A stretch of 64,000 nucleotides of DNA, from NCBI GenBank assembly GCA_050018415.1, contig JBEKAB010000015.1, positions 1 through 64,000 of the forward strand, written 5' to 3'. Positions 10,401 through 20,434 of this stretch are shown here, one piece after another. Position 1 is the stretch's first letter. The number at the start of each line of letters is the position of its first letter. The DNA comes from UBA1161 sp002311745 (GTDB lineage: Bacteria; Planctomycetota; Phycisphaerae; Tepidisphaerales; Tepidisphaeraceae). Below the pieces are notes generated by a model. That model was not told the DNA's origin, searched no databases, and was given only the letters and a program-made list of their open reading frames with translations. The position numbers and the translations under genes were made by a program.

Positions 10401-13400
10401 CACTCACTGATCGCAATGTGATTTCCGGAAACGGCGGTTCGGGCGTGCATATCTTGGGCTCGAAAGCCTCGGGAAACACCGTGGAGGGCAATTTCATCGG
10501 CACCGACAGCACGGGCGCCGTGGAACTGCCCAACCAGGGCGACGGCGTGCTCATCGACAATGCGCGGGGAAACATCATCGGCGGCATCGAAGTTGGGCAA
10601 GACAATGTCATCTCGGGAAATATCGACGATGGCGTCGATATCACCGGACCCGGCGCCTTGAACAACAAGATCCAGCACAATTTCATCGGCACCGACGTCA
10701 CCGCCACCCTCAAAATCGGCAACCAGGATTATGGCGTCGATGTGCGTAACGACGGCAACAACAACTTGATCGGCGGCAATGCCACCGCGTTCGGCAACAC
10801 GATCGCGTTCAACGGCGCCGCATTTGGCGCCAGGGGATACGGCGTCGAAGTCGTCGCCAACGATCAAAACGCCATCCGCGAAAACTCCATTTTCCAGAAT
10901 GCCGGCCGCGGCATCGATCTGGTCAACGTCGACAATCCGGACACCTTCACGATTAACACCTTGCAGACCGCCGACAATCCCACCAATCCGGTGCAGGACG
11001 CTCCGGTCGTGACCCGAACGGTCACCATTGGCTCCGTCACCTACACAACCTGGAAGCTCAACAGCACGCCCAAAACCACCTTTACCATCGACTTCTTCGC
11101 CAACACCGAGCCCGATCCCTCCGGCTTCGGAGACGGCCGAACGTTCCTCACCTCCGCCACCTACACGACCGACGCAGACGGCAATGTCTCCTTCTCACAA
11201 GGCTTCTCTTCCTCCGACCAGTTCCTTTCCACAACCGCCACCGACCCGGCCAACAATACCTCCGAATTCTCAATGGTGGACAGCGACGCCGACGGACTTG
11301 CCGACACGTGGGAGACGCGCGGCATCGACTTCAACGAAGACGGAATCGTCGACTTGACCCTCCCCGGCGCCAACCCGATGCACAAGGACGTCTTCGTCGA
11401 GATCGATTCCATGGTCGGTTTCGAGCCTAACAGCGATGCGCTTGAGCTAGTCAAAGACGCGTTTGCCGCCGCGCCCGTTGACAATCCCGACGGCACAGCC
11501 GGCATTGCGCTGCACCTTGAGGTTGACGAAACCAACATTCCGGACCAAAAGTGGATCGGCGACCTCAACGGCGACGGCGTCATCGATGACTTCGATCTGG
11601 ACCCGTTCAACTGGTTTGCCCCCGTCAAGGCGAACGGCATCGATGGAATCGGTGGATTCGGGACCGCGGCCGAGCGGCAGAACCCGGCCGCCATGGCTGC
11701 CAAGGCACTCACCTATCGCTACGCGATTTTCGCCGACCAGATGCAAATTCAACGCACCGACACGCCGGGGATTTCTTACGACACGCCCGGCGTTGCCGAA
11801 GGGGTGCCCGGCAATGACATGATCCTGGCCATGGGCGGGTTTGACGCGGCGCCGGGCACCGAAAGCCCGGATACCCCCGAAATTGCGGCGGCGGCGTTCA
11901 TGCACGAATTGGGCCATCTCCTGGGACTCGACCATGGCGGCGGCGACGACGTGAACAACAAGCCCAATTACAAGAGCATCATGAACTACTCCTGGACGTA
12001 TCCCTCCGACTGGATGAACGAGGATACCAACCAGAACGGCATCCGCGACTTTTTCGACATCAATGGCAACGGCGTCCAGGATCCCGGCGAACCTTTCATC
12101 GAGTTCGATTACAACGGCAACCACACTTACAACGATTCCATCTATTCCCTGGACTTTTCCGATACCCAGCTGCCCCCTCTGAACGAAAACGCACTTGATG
12201 AGAGCGCCGGCATCGGCGGCTCGTCGTTTGACTGGTTCGCCCTCTCGGGACAGGATCGCCCGTATATTCCGATGAACGGTTCGGTCGACTGGAACAACAA
12301 TGGGAAGATCGATCCGGGCACCGTCAGTGCGGACATCAACGGCGATGGGCCGCCTTTAACCACCCTCACCGGCTACGATGACTGGACGAATCTGGACTAT
12401 TATTTCCGCGAAACCGTAGGTGCCGAATCAGGCGGAGCGGCGCCGAACCTCGATACAATCACTTTTAGTCAGTGGGAGGCGATCAACGCCGAAGGCACCG
12501 GCCCCGGTGTCCTGGAACTCCACGAAACGGCGAAAAGTGTCAACGAAGGCGACGGCCAGGTCGTCTTCACCGTCCTCCGCGGCGCCGGAACGACTGGGAC
12601 CGTCACCGTGGACTACACCACCTCCGACGGCACCGCCGAAGCGGGATCCGATTACGCTCCCGTCTCCGGCACGCTCACCTTCGCCCCCGGCGAATACGTC
12701 AAGACAATCACCATTCCGATCATCGACGACAACTACGCCGAAAACACGGAAAACTTCCATTTGACCCTCAGCCACGCGACCGGCGGCGCGGAGATCCGCC
12801 AGGACGAAAGTTCCTCCGTCGTGAACATCGTCGACAACGACACCAACAAAATTTTCGTCGTCACCAACACCAACGACAGCGGCCCCGGCTCGTTGCGCCA
12901 GGCAATCATCGACTCCAACAACAATTTCGCCCAGAATTTGATCGATTTCAACATTCCCGGCAGTGGTGTGCAGACGATCGTTCCGCTGTCGCCCCTGCCG
13001 ACCCTCACGGACCCCGTCACCATCGACGGCACCAGCCAGCCGGGGTACGCCGGCAAGCCGCTCATCCAGATCGACGGTGTATCGGCGGCGGGCGACGGCC
13101 TGGACGTGACCGCTTATAACACCATGATCCGCGGCCTGGCGATCACTCGTTTCTTCTACGGCATCGGCCTGTCCGGCTTCAATTTCGACGTCGAAGGAAA
13201 CTACTTCGGTACCGCCGACGGGATGTCGCCCCTGGGCAACCATTTTGGGATTGGGATTTTCGGCGGGTCTGGTCTCATCGGCGGTACCACGCCCGATGCC
13301 GCCAATGTGATTTCCGGAAACACCCTTGACGGCGTCGTTGTGGGCGGTCCGCAGTCTCTTTCGATCGAGGGAAATCTGATCGGCGTTGCCGCCGACGGCG

Positions 13401-16400
13401 TCAGCGCGCTGGGGAACGGCGACAACGGCGTCATTCTCTTCGCCGAGACCGCAAACACGACTATCGGCGGATTGGATCCCGGCGACGCGAACGTGATCGC
13501 GTTCAACCAGGGGTCAGGCATCGGCTCGTACGATGATGGTTTCGCCTGCCTGTCCAATCGCATCTATTCCAACGCGTATCTCGGAATCAATTTTCTTGGG
13601 AGCTTCTACCTTAACGACAGCGGGGCCACCGATGGCGCGCAATCCCAGCAGAACTATCCGGTGCTCTCCTCGGCGATCAGCGCCGCCGGCCAGACCGTTA
13701 TTTCGGGATACCTCAACAGCGCGCCGGACCAGACCTTCCTCCTCCAGTTCTTCAGCAACACGACCCCCACGGCTTCGGGCTTCGGCCAGGGCCAGACGTT
13801 CCTCGGAAACGCATCGGTAACAACCGACGACAACGGCCACGTCGATTTCACCGCCACCTTGAACGTTGCCGTCCCCAACGGCCGCCTGATCACCGCCACC
13901 GCCACCGGCCAGGAGAACGACACCTCCGGGTTCTCGCTGCGCCTGGCCGTCGGCGATGTGCTGGGCAACGTCTACGTGGTGAACACGACCGACGACACCG
14001 ATGACGGCGCCCTCAACCCCGAGCACATGACCCTGCGCGATGCCATGCTTGCCGCCGACAATCATCCTGGCCTCGATACCATCGAATTCGACATCCCGGG
14101 CAGTGGCGTACAGACGATCTCTCCGCTGGTCCCGCTTCCGGCAATTACCGACTCAGTCGTGATCGACGGCACCACGCAGCCCGGTTATGCCGGCTTGCCG
14201 CTGATTCAGATCTCAGGATCGAAAATGGAGCGTACGGACCTTTCCGGCTCGCCTCTGCTCCTCACCGGGCTTTACATCTACAACACAAACAACTGCACCG
14301 TGAAGGGCTTGATCATCAACAGTTTCTTTAAGCTCCCAACGAACACCTCGGCTGGGGCCGGCAGTCCGCTCGACATTATTTTCGGCAACGACAATGTGGT
14401 CGAAGGGAATTTCATCGGCACCGACCCGACCGGCACCTTGAGTATGCCAAATCTGGTTGGGGTCCTCGTCGAGGGCGCCGGAAACGTCATCGGCGGCACC
14501 ACCCCCGCAGAGCGCAACATCATCTCCGGCAACTACTATAGTGGTTTGAACGTCCAAGGCTTCAGCCCCGCCCTTGGTTCCGCCACCGGCGCCCCCAACG
14601 TCATCGAAGGCAACTTCATCGGCACAGACGTCACTGGCACCCAGGCCCTGGGCAACGGCATCGGCACTGCCTTCAATAGCGTCGGCCTAGCCATCTCGGG
14701 CGCTACCATCCTCGGCGGCTCCGCTCCCGGCGCCGGAAACGTCATTTCCGGGAACAATGGAACGGCCGTGACGCTCAGCTCTACCGAGGGGAGCGTCATT
14801 CAGGGCAACTTCATCGGCACTGACGTGACCGGAACAAAAAAGATCGGCAACGGCGGACCCGGCATCGTCATCAACGACAACGACTTCGAAGCCACCTCCG
14901 GAGTCACCATCGGCGGCACGCAGGCGGGCGAGGGAAACATTATCTCCAACAATGAATCGGGCCTGACCATCAACGGCTCGCTCAACGTGATCCAGGGCAA
15001 CCTGATCGGCACTGATATCACCGGAAGGCTCGACTTCGGGAATTTCAACGACGGGATCGACGTCCAAGGCAACTCAAATACCATCGGTGGAACCGATCCG
15101 GGGGCTGGCAATGTAATCTCCGGCAACGGCAGTTATGGCATCCTCCTCACAATCTTTGGCCTCAGTACCTCCGGCAACGTCATCCAGGGCAACCGCATCG
15201 GAACTCAGGCGGACGGCGTCAGCCCGCTGGGTAACCACCGCGACGGCATCGAGATCGTTGGAGTCCAGCCCATAAGCGCTCCGGTGGATGCCCTCATCGG
15301 CGGCACCGACAGTGGCGCCGCAAACATCATCGCCTTCAACGGCCGCGATGGCGTCGACATGCAGGCGGTCCAAAACATCGGCATCCTCTCCAATTCCATC
15401 TTCTCCAACGCCTCGCTTGGCATCGACCTGGGCGGCGACGGCGTAACGCCTAACGATCTCAATGATGCGGACTCCGGCGCTAACAATCTGCAAAACTACC
15501 CCGTGCTCGACACAGTTGTCACCGACGGCGTCGGTTCGACCATCACCGGTTCGTTCAACAGCACACCTGACACCGTCTTCCGGCTTCAGTTCTTTACCAA
15601 TGCCGCCGCCGACCCATCCGGTAATGGCCAGGGCCAGACCTTCATCGGCACCCGCCAACTTATTACCGACTCCAACGGCAACGCCAACTTTGTCTTCAAC
15701 TTTCCCGTTGCAGTGACTGTCGACCAGTTCATCAGCGCGACCGCGACCGATTCGTCGAACAACACTTCCGAATTCTCCGCCGACATTCAGATCGCCACCG
15801 GCACCGTCGCGCCGAACCAGCCACCGACATCGGACGCCGGCGGGCCATACACCATCAACGAGGGCGACTCGCTCACCCTCGACGCCTCCCGATCATCGGA
15901 CCCCGACGGCGACCCGCTCACCTACTCATGGGACATCAACGGCGACGGCGTCTTTGGCGATGCGACGGGCGTTAAGCCGACGCTCACCTGGACGCAACTT
16001 CAGGCGCTGGGCATCGTGAATGGCCCCAGCTCGTTCTCCCCCCAGGTCCGCGTCGACGATGGGCAGGGACATGTGGTCACCTCGTCCCCCACCACGCTCT
16101 CCGTTCTCAACGTTGCGCCGACACCCGACGCCGGCCCCGACCTCTACGTCAACGAAGAGGATACGGTCACCCTGACCGGAACCTTCACCGACCCGGGCAC
16201 CTTCGACACCCATACCCTCAACTGGCACGTGGTTGCCGACAACGGCCAAGTGATCTCCGACGGAACCGATTCGACCTTCAGCTTCGTCCCCGACGACAAC
16301 GGCACATATGTCGTCACGTTCAGCGTCACCGATAGCGATGGCGGCGTCGGGACGGCCGTGGTCAACGTCAACGTGCTCGACGTTAACCCGGTCGCCTCCA

Positions 16401-19400
16401 TCGTTGGTCTTCCGACTCAGGGCACCGTCGGCGTCCCGGTCAACCTTACCTCGACAGTCACCGACATCTCTCCCATCGATACCGCCGCCGGCTTCCAGTA
16501 TTTTTGGCAAGCTATTCTGGAGACCGATGACTCGGTCTACTTCTTCGCCCAAACGCCAGACTTCTCCTTCACCCCGCCTGAGGCAGGCACCTACGACATC
16601 ATCCTCGAAGCCAACGACAAAGATGGCGGTCCGTCCTTCGTCTTTAGCACACTCGACGTCTCCAGCACCACCGGCATCACACCAACGGTCACCGCGATCG
16701 ACGCCGGCGGCGTTTACAACGGAAATCCCTATTCCGCCACCGCCACGGTGACCGGAACCGGCGACGTGTCAATCACAGACGGAACCGTCACGTTCGCCTA
16801 TTACCTCGCCAGCGACACGACTTTCTCCAGCCCGCTGAGCGGCGCACCGACGGATGCCGGTTCCTACTCCGTGATCGCCAGCTTCTCAGGCGATGCCGAT
16901 TACTCTTCCGCCGACAGTGCCCCAACTCTATTCACGATCACCCCCGCTACGCCGACCGTCTCGGTTACCGATGCCGGCGGCGTCTATACCGGCTCGCCCT
17001 TCTCCGCGACCGGTTCGGTCACCGGCGTCGGCAACGCGCCCCTCGGCACGCCGACTTTCGCCTATTATCTCGCCAGCGACACGACCTTCTCCAGCCCGCT
17101 CAGCGGCGCGCCGACGAATGTCGGCTCCTATGTCGTCGTCGCCTCTTTTGCCGCTAGCGGGAATTATGGTGCGGCCTCGAAGCAGACAGGCTTCACAATC
17201 ACGGTTGCCACGCCGATCGTGAGCGTCACCGACAACGGCGGCGCCTATACCGGGACGCCATACGCCGCGACCGGTTCGGTCACCGGCGTCGGCAACGCGC
17301 CCCTCGGCACGCCGACTTTCACCTATTACCTCGCCAGCGACACCACCTTCTCCAGCCCGCTCGGCGGCGCGCCGACGAATGTCGGTTCCTATGTCGTCGT
17401 CGCCTCTTACGCCGCCACCGCGGACTACATCGCCGCCTCGAATCAGACCAGTTTCTCAATCACCCCGGCCACGCCGACCGTAAGCGTCACCGACTCCGAC
17501 GGCGTCTATACCGGCTCGCCCTTCTCCGCGACCGGTTCGGTCGCCGGTGTCGGCAACGCGCCCCTCGGCACGCCGACTTTCGCCTATTACCTCGCCAGCG
17601 ACACCACCTTCTCCAGCGCCCTCAGCGGCGCGCCGACAAACGTCGGTTCCTACGTTGTCGTCGCCTCTTACGCCGCCACCACGGACTACATCGCCGCCTC
17701 AAATCAGACCAGCTTCTCAATCACCCCCGCTACGCCGACCGTAAGCGTCACCGACTCCGGCGGCGTCTATACCGGCTCGCCCTTCTTCGCGACCGGTTCG
17801 GCCGCCGGTGTCGGCAACGCGCCCCTCGGCACGCCGACTTTCGCCTATTATCTCGCCAGCGACACCACCTTCTCCAGCCCACTCAGCGGCGCCCCGACGA
17901 ACGTCGGCTCCTATGTCGTCGTCGCCTCTTTTGCCGCTAGCGGGAATTATGGCGCGGCCTCGGCACAGAAGACTTTTGCGATCACCCCGGCCACGCCGAC
18001 CGTGAGCGTCACCGACTCCGGCGGCGTCTATACCGGCTCGCCCTTCTCCGCGACCGGTTCAGTCACCGGCGTCGGCAACGCGCCTCTCGGCACGCCGACG
18101 TTCACCTATTATCTTGCCAGCGACACCACCTTCTCCAGCCCACTCAGCGGCGCGCCGACGAATGTCGGCTCCTATGTCGTCGTCGCCTCTTACGCCGCCA
18201 CCACGGACTACATCGCCGCCTCGAATCAGACCAGCTTCTCAATCACCCCGGCCACGCCGACCGTAAGCGTCACCGACTCCGGCGGCGTCTATACCGGCTC
18301 GCCATTCACCGCGACCGGTTCGGTCACCGGCGTCGGCAACGCGCCCCTCGGCACGCCGACTTTCGCCTATTATCTCGCCAGCGACACCACCTTCTCCAGC
18401 CCACTCGGCGGCGCCCCGACGAACGTCGGCTCCTATGTCGTCGTCGCCTCTTTTGCCGCTAGCGGGAATTATGGCGCGGCCTCGGCACAGAAGACTTTTG
18501 CGATCACCCCGGCCACGCCGATCGTGAGCGTCACCGACAACGGCGGCGCCTATACCGGCTCGCCCTTCTCCGCGACCGGTTCGGTCGCCGGTGTCGGCAA
18601 CGCGCCCCTCGGCACGCCGACTTTCGCCTATTATCTCGCCAGCGACACCACCTTCTCCAGCCCGCTCAGCGGCGCTCCGACGAATGTCGGCTCCTATGTC
18701 GTCGTCGCCTCTTTTGCCGCCAGCGGAAATTATGGCGCGGCCTCGACGCAGAAGGGCTTCGCGATCACTGTTGCAACCCCGACGATTTCCGTCACCGATG
18801 CCGGCGGCGTTTCCACCGGCTCGGCTTTCCCGGCCACCGCGCTGGTGAAGGGCGTCGGTCCCGGCGCGACGTTCGGTCCTTCGCTGGAAGGCGTCTTCCC
18901 AACGCTTACGTATTACGCCGGTCTGACCGCCACTGGTACCCCGCTGGCCGGCGCTCCGGTGAACCCCGGCAGCTACACCGTCGTCGCCAACTTTGCCGGC
19001 AGCGCCGACTACGCTGCGGCAAGCAACTCCACCACTTTCACCATCACCAGCGCCACAACCACCACGGCAAAGGTCATCCTTTCCAATCTCAACCAGACCT
19101 ACAACGGCGCCGCCAAATCCGTCACCGTGACGACGACGCCTTCGGGACTGGCAACAATAGTCACCTATTCTCAAAACAACGTCGCCGTCGCCGCGCCGAC
19201 CAATGCCGGCAGCTACACTGTCACCGCGACGGTGAATAGTCCCAGCTACACGGGGTCGGCGACCGGCACATTCGTCATCGCCAAAGCCAATGCGATCATC
19301 ACGGTCACGGGGTTAACGACCACCTATAATGGCAGCGCCCATCCGGCATCCGGATCGGCCGCCGGCGTCGAAACGCCCACCCCAGCGAATCTCACGTCGC

Positions 19401-20176
19401 TTCTGAATCTGTCGTACAAGAACCTGGCTACCAATGTGATCAGTACCTCCGCGCCGGTCAACGCCGGAACCTATGAGGTGTTCGCCAGCTTCGCCGGCAA
19501 CGCCAACTACAATTCCATCGCCTCATTCGACACCGGTAAAAAGGTTGTCATCAACGCGATTGGTCCGGCGTTTTCCAATCTCAGCAACCTTACGATCATC
19601 CTGCACACGTCCAGCGTCACGCTCTCGGGCAAGATTCTCGCCGGAAGTTTGATCCCCGCGGGCGCCGTCTCGATCAAATTAAATGGCGTGACCCACACCG
19701 CGACGATCGCCGCCAACGGCGCTTTCTCCGTAACGTTCTCCACCATCGTGCTGCCGGTCGGCGCATACACCGTGCAGTACACCTACGCGGGGTCGTCCAA
19801 TTTCGCCGCCGCCAGCGCCACCAGCATTGTGAACGTGACCTACGGCGTCAAACTGGAATACAACAACTCGGTCACTTACAAGGCCGGCTCGACCATCCCG
19901 CTGGCGATTCTCCTGGTCGACGCCAACGGCAATGACGCCAACACGACCAAAACCACCGTGACCGCCACCGGTCTGGCGTTGGCCTCGTCTCCCAACACGC
20001 CGGTTGCGATCCCCGCCGGCAATCCCGCCGGCGGCAAATTCACGCCGGACAACGACGGCGACGAATGGTTCTTCAATTTCAAGACCACCGGCCTGGCCGC
20101 CGGCACCTACGTGCTGACCTACACCATCAGCGGAGACCCGATTGTCCACACACTGACGTTTATCGTCGGGCACTAA
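7493..20176 (+). CDS. Giant LEPR-XLL surface protein: beta-helices, metzincin, Calx-beta, PKD and MBG repeats
   Basis: About 4227 residues from the GTG start (4245 from ATG 7439). It carries the LEPR-XLL motif LERRTLLN near the N-terminus. A long right-handed beta-helix of GN.IG/NVISGN repeats is encoded at 7.6-11.0 kb. Acidic DxDxDG-type calcium-binding stretches surround a zinc-protease motif HELGHLLGLDH, encoded at about 11900-11935, with a following Met-turn-like SIMNYSW, so the domain is metzincin-like. Next come a Calx-beta domain (12.5-12.8 kb), two more beta-helix blocks (12.85-15.8 kb), PKD-like domains (15.8-16.7 kb), MBG-like repeats (16.7-19.5 kb), an Ig-like domain, and a C-terminal PxKF-like domain (YKAGSTIPLAILLVDANG). 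It is likely exported. Its substrate and role are unknown. Confidence 0.88.
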   Translation: MKFPIKRSRSRFGRGHKGFAHYVVEALERRTLLNAYVVTNVNNSGDGSLRDAITQANDNPGLDFINFNIPGAGVHTITPAFFLPAITDPVEIHGETQPGYTDHPLIELDGSQAGNSNGLDFETGGNFVEGLDIHSFTYDGIVFAQPNSADATGGNTAFDNYLGTDPTGTVAEGNGFDGIHLVNSPHDLIDGNLISGNIADGIFVAYQLSTDTHIENNLIGTDVTGLKDLGNGLSGVDLSAPLSPVPAQGDGFTSGNFVGGTLPGQRNIISGNDQSGVFIEGGSNNVVLGNYIGVGVDGLTDVGNGVLGNIADPRFGIAGVYIVNATNNEVGGDVAGARNIIAANFGDGVEIDAGSSGNQVDGNYIGTNASGEAALPNDGNGVNVLDSTGNTIGGDTPGTRNIISGNKTAGVRLYSTSPFFGPANNKVLGNIIGLDATGVLAIPNENDGVDITSDSNIIGGMTAAARNVISGNSWNGIDIFLPDSNVVEGNYIGTDITGLIARPNELDGIHVSGSYNVIGGTTAGARNVISGNVDDGIDILASPSTGNLVEGNYIGTDSTGLAALHNGQQGVSIYYAPLNVIGGITAAAGNVISGNGQDGVLIQGSTATGNIVEGNFIGTDITGEAALANVLNGVEIEGAALNIIGGAATLAGSAPGNLISGNEGSGIYIQAAATSNSVLGNLIGLDEIGVTALPNKNSGVFIDSSSGNIIGSAVAGARNVISGNVGQGVVINGTSATNNTVSGNYIGTDISGLLDRPNTVNGVAIANSPTNVIGGTTVAARNVISGNTNDGVTIQGSAATGNLVEGNYIGTDLTGETAVHNGRHGVSIFDASGNTIGGAASPLGTPPGNVISGNIAMGVLISGAATGTAAGNKVFGNLIGVDQNGIHALPNQQNGVLIQSAASNFIGFGTTGNVISGNGGDGIVISGDGATKNAVSDNYIGTDITGTSPLKNVVDGILINNVPNNTIGSSLTDRNVISGNGGSGVHILGSKASGNTVEGNFIGTDSTGAVELPNQGDGVLIDNARGNIIGGIEVGQDNVISGNIDDGVDITGPGALNNKIQHNFIGTDVTATLKIGNQDYGVDVRNDGNNNLIGGNATAFGNTIAFNGAAFGARGYGVEVVANDQNAIRENSIFQNAGRGIDLVNVDNPDTFTINTLQTADNPTNPVQDAPVVTRTVTIGSVTYTTWKLNSTPKTTFTIDFFANTEPDPSGFGDGRTFLTSATYTTDADGNVSFSQGFSSSDQFLSTTATDPANNTSEFSMVDSDADGLADTWETRGIDFNEDGIVDLTLPGANPMHKDVFVEIDSMVGFEPNSDALELVKDAFAAAPVDNPDGTAGIALHLEVDETNIPDQKWIGDLNGDGVIDDFDLDPFNWFAPVKANGIDGIGGFGTAAERQNPAAMAAKALTYRYAIFADQMQIQRTDTPGISYDTPGVAEGVPGNDMILAMGGFDAAPGTESPDTPEIAAAAFMHELGHLLGLDHGGGDDVNNKPNYKSIMNYSWTYPSDWMNEDTNQNGIRDFFDINGNGVQDPGEPFIEFDYNGNHTYNDSIYSLDFSDTQLPPLNENALDESAGIGGSSFDWFALSGQDRPYIPMNGSVDWNNNGKIDPGTVSADINGDGPPLTTLTGYDDWTNLDYYFRETVGAESGGAAPNLDTITFSQWEAINAEGTGPGVLELHETAKSVNEGDGQVVFTVLRGAGTTGTVTVDYTTSDGTAEAGSDYAPVSGTLTFAPGEYVKTITIPIIDDNYAENTENFHLTLSHATGGAEIRQDESSSVVNIVDNDTNKIFVVTNTNDSGPGSLRQAIIDSNNNFAQNLIDFNIPGSGVQTIVPLSPLPTLTDPVTIDGTSQPGYAGKPLIQIDGVSAAGDGLDVTAYNTMIRGLAITRFFYGIGLSGFNFDVEGNYFGTADGMSPLGNHFGIGIFGGSGLIGGTTPDAANVISGNTLDGVVVGGPQSLSIEGNLIGVAADGVSALGNGDNGVILFAETANTTIGGLDPGDANVIAFNQGSGIGSYDDGFACLSNRIYSNAYLGINFLGSFYLNDSGATDGAQSQQNYPVLSSAISAAGQTVISGYLNSAPDQTFLLQFFSNTTPTASGFGQGQTFLGNASVTTDDNGHVDFTATLNVAVPNGRLITATATGQENDTSGFSLRLAVGDVLGNVYVVNTTDDTDDGALNPEHMTLRDAMLAADNHPGLDTIEFDIPGSGVQTISPLVPLPAITDSVVIDGTTQPGYAGLPLIQISGSKMERTDLSGSPLLLTGLYIYNTNNCTVKGLIINSFFKLPTNTSAGAGSPLDIIFGNDNVVEGNFIGTDPTGTLSMPNLVGVLVEGAGNVIGGTTPAERNIISGNYYSGLNVQGFSPALGSATGAPNVIEGNFIGTDVTGTQALGNGIGTAFNSVGLAISGATILGGSAPGAGNVISGNNGTAVTLSSTEGSVIQGNFIGTDVTGTKKIGNGGPGIVINDNDFEATSGVTIGGTQAGEGNIISNNESGLTINGSLNVIQGNLIGTDITGRLDFGNFNDGIDVQGNSNTIGGTDPGAGNVISGNGSYGILLTIFGLSTSGNVIQGNRIGTQADGVSPLGNHRDGIEIVGVQPISAPVDALIGGTDSGAANIIAFNGRDGVDMQAVQNIGILSNSIFSNASLGIDLGGDGVTPNDLNDADSGANNLQNYPVLDTVVTDGVGSTITGSFNSTPDTVFRLQFFTNAAADPSGNGQGQTFIGTRQLITDSNGNANFVFNFPVAVTVDQFISATATDSSNNTSEFSADIQIATGTVAPNQPPTSDAGGPYTINEGDSLTLDASRSSDPDGDPLTYSWDINGDGVFGDATGVKPTLTWTQLQALGIVNGPSSFSPQVRVDDGQGHVVTSSPTTLSVLNVAPTPDAGPDLYVNEEDTVTLTGTFTDPGTFDTHTLNWHVVADNGQVISDGTDSTFSFVPDDNGTYVVTFSVTDSDGGVGTAVVNVNVLDVNPVASIVGLPTQGTVGVPVNLTSTVTDISPIDTAAGFQYFWQAILETDDSVYFFAQTPDFSFTPPEAGTYDIILEANDKDGGPSFVFSTLDVSSTTGITPTVTAIDAGGVYNGNPYSATATVTGTGDVSITDGTVTFAYYLASDTTFSSPLSGAPTDAGSYSVIASFSGDADYSSADSAPTLFTITPATPTVSVTDAGGVYTGSPFSATGSVTGVGNAPLGTPTFAYYLASDTTFSSPLSGAPTNVGSYVVVASFAASGNYGAASKQTGFTITVATPIVSVTDNGGAYTGTPYAATGSVTGVGNAPLGTPTFTYYLASDTTFSSPLGGAPTNVGSYVVVASYAATADYIAASNQTSFSITPATPTVSVTDSDGVYTGSPFSATGSVAGVGNAPLGTPTFAYYLASDTTFSSALSGAPTNVGSYVVVASYAATTDYIAASNQTSFSITPATPTVSVTDSGGVYTGSPFFATGSAAGVGNAPLGTPTFAYYLASDTTFSSPLSGAPTNVGSYVVVASFAASGNYGAASAQKTFAITPATPTVSVTDSGGVYTGSPFSATGSVTGVGNAPLGTPTFTYYLASDTTFSSPLSGAPTNVGSYVVVASYAATTDYIAASNQTSFSITPATPTVSVTDSGGVYTGSPFTATGSVTGVGNAPLGTPTFAYYLASDTTFSSPLGGAPTNVGSYVVVASFAASGNYGAASAQKTFAITPATPIVSVTDNGGAYTGSPFSATGSVAGVGNAPLGTPTFAYYLASDTTFSSPLSGAPTNVGSYVVVASFAASGNYGAASTQKGFAITVATPTISVTDAGGVSTGSAFPATALVKGVGPGATFGPSLEGVFPTLTYYAGLTATGTPLAGAPVNPGSYTVVANFAGSADYAAASNSTTFTITSATTTTAKVILSNLNQTYNGAAKSVTVTTTPSGLATIVTYSQNNVAVAAPTNAGSYTVTATVNSPSYTGSATGTFVIAKANAIITVTGLTTTYNGSAHPASGSAAGVETPTPANLTSLLNLSYKNLATNVISTSAPVNAGTYEVFASFAGNANYNSIASFDTGKKVVINAIGPAFSNLSNLTIILHTSSVTLSGKILAGSLIPAGAVSIKLNGVTHTATIAANGAFSVTFSTIVLPVGAYTVQYTYAGSSNFAAASATSIVNVTYGVKLEYNNSVTYKAGSTIPLAILLVDANGNDANTTKTTVTATGLALASSPNTPVAIPAGNPAGGKFTPDNDGDEWFFNFKTTGLAAGTYVLTYTISGDPIVHTLTFIVGH
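16951..18778 (+). repeat. Seven near-identical 261-bp tandem repeats inside the giant gene
   Basis: Seven in-frame units of 87 codons encode MBG-like domains beginning PTVSVTDSGGVYTGSPF, with diverged units on both sides. The units are nearly identical at DNA level, unlike the older beta-helix repeats. This points to recent expansion or gene conversion, and the copy number may vary between strains or be mis-assembled. Confidence 0.85.
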
Positions 20177-20316
20177 GCCAAGCCGGATATTGAGCGCACG
20201 GCCATTTCAGACGCCGCACCGGGAATTGTTAGGTGCAATAGACGAGACTTCGGCCTTAACCGTTACGTTTTGGAAACGTCATCGAACGAAGTGTTCCTGA
20301 GCTTGTCCTGCTTGAA

Positions 20317-20390
20317 CGCACCCGGAGGGACTCGAACCCACAACCCTCGGTTCCGAAGACCGATGCTCTGTCCAGTTGAGCTACGGGTGC
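20317..20390 (-). tRNA. tRNA-Arg, anticodon TCG
   Basis: The reverse complement folds as a tRNA. The acceptor stem is GCACCCG/CGGGTGC, the D arm is GCTC...GAGC, the anticodon stem is TCGGT/ACCGA with loop CTTCGGA (anticodon TCG at 20354-20356), and the T loop is TTCGAGT. One T:T mismatch appears in the T stem. CCA is not encoded. Its 3' half is repeated at about 248-297 and 5779-5828 in the same orientation. Confidence 0.92.
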
Positions 20391-20434
20391 GGCGACGCTG
20401 GGAAGTATACCGCAAGCCGGGCGATGCCTTCAGC

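Noticed and set aside
16951..18778. Possible CRISPR array because of regular near-identical repeats
   Set aside because: The repeats are 261 bp, in frame and coding (MBG-like domains), with no short unique spacers.
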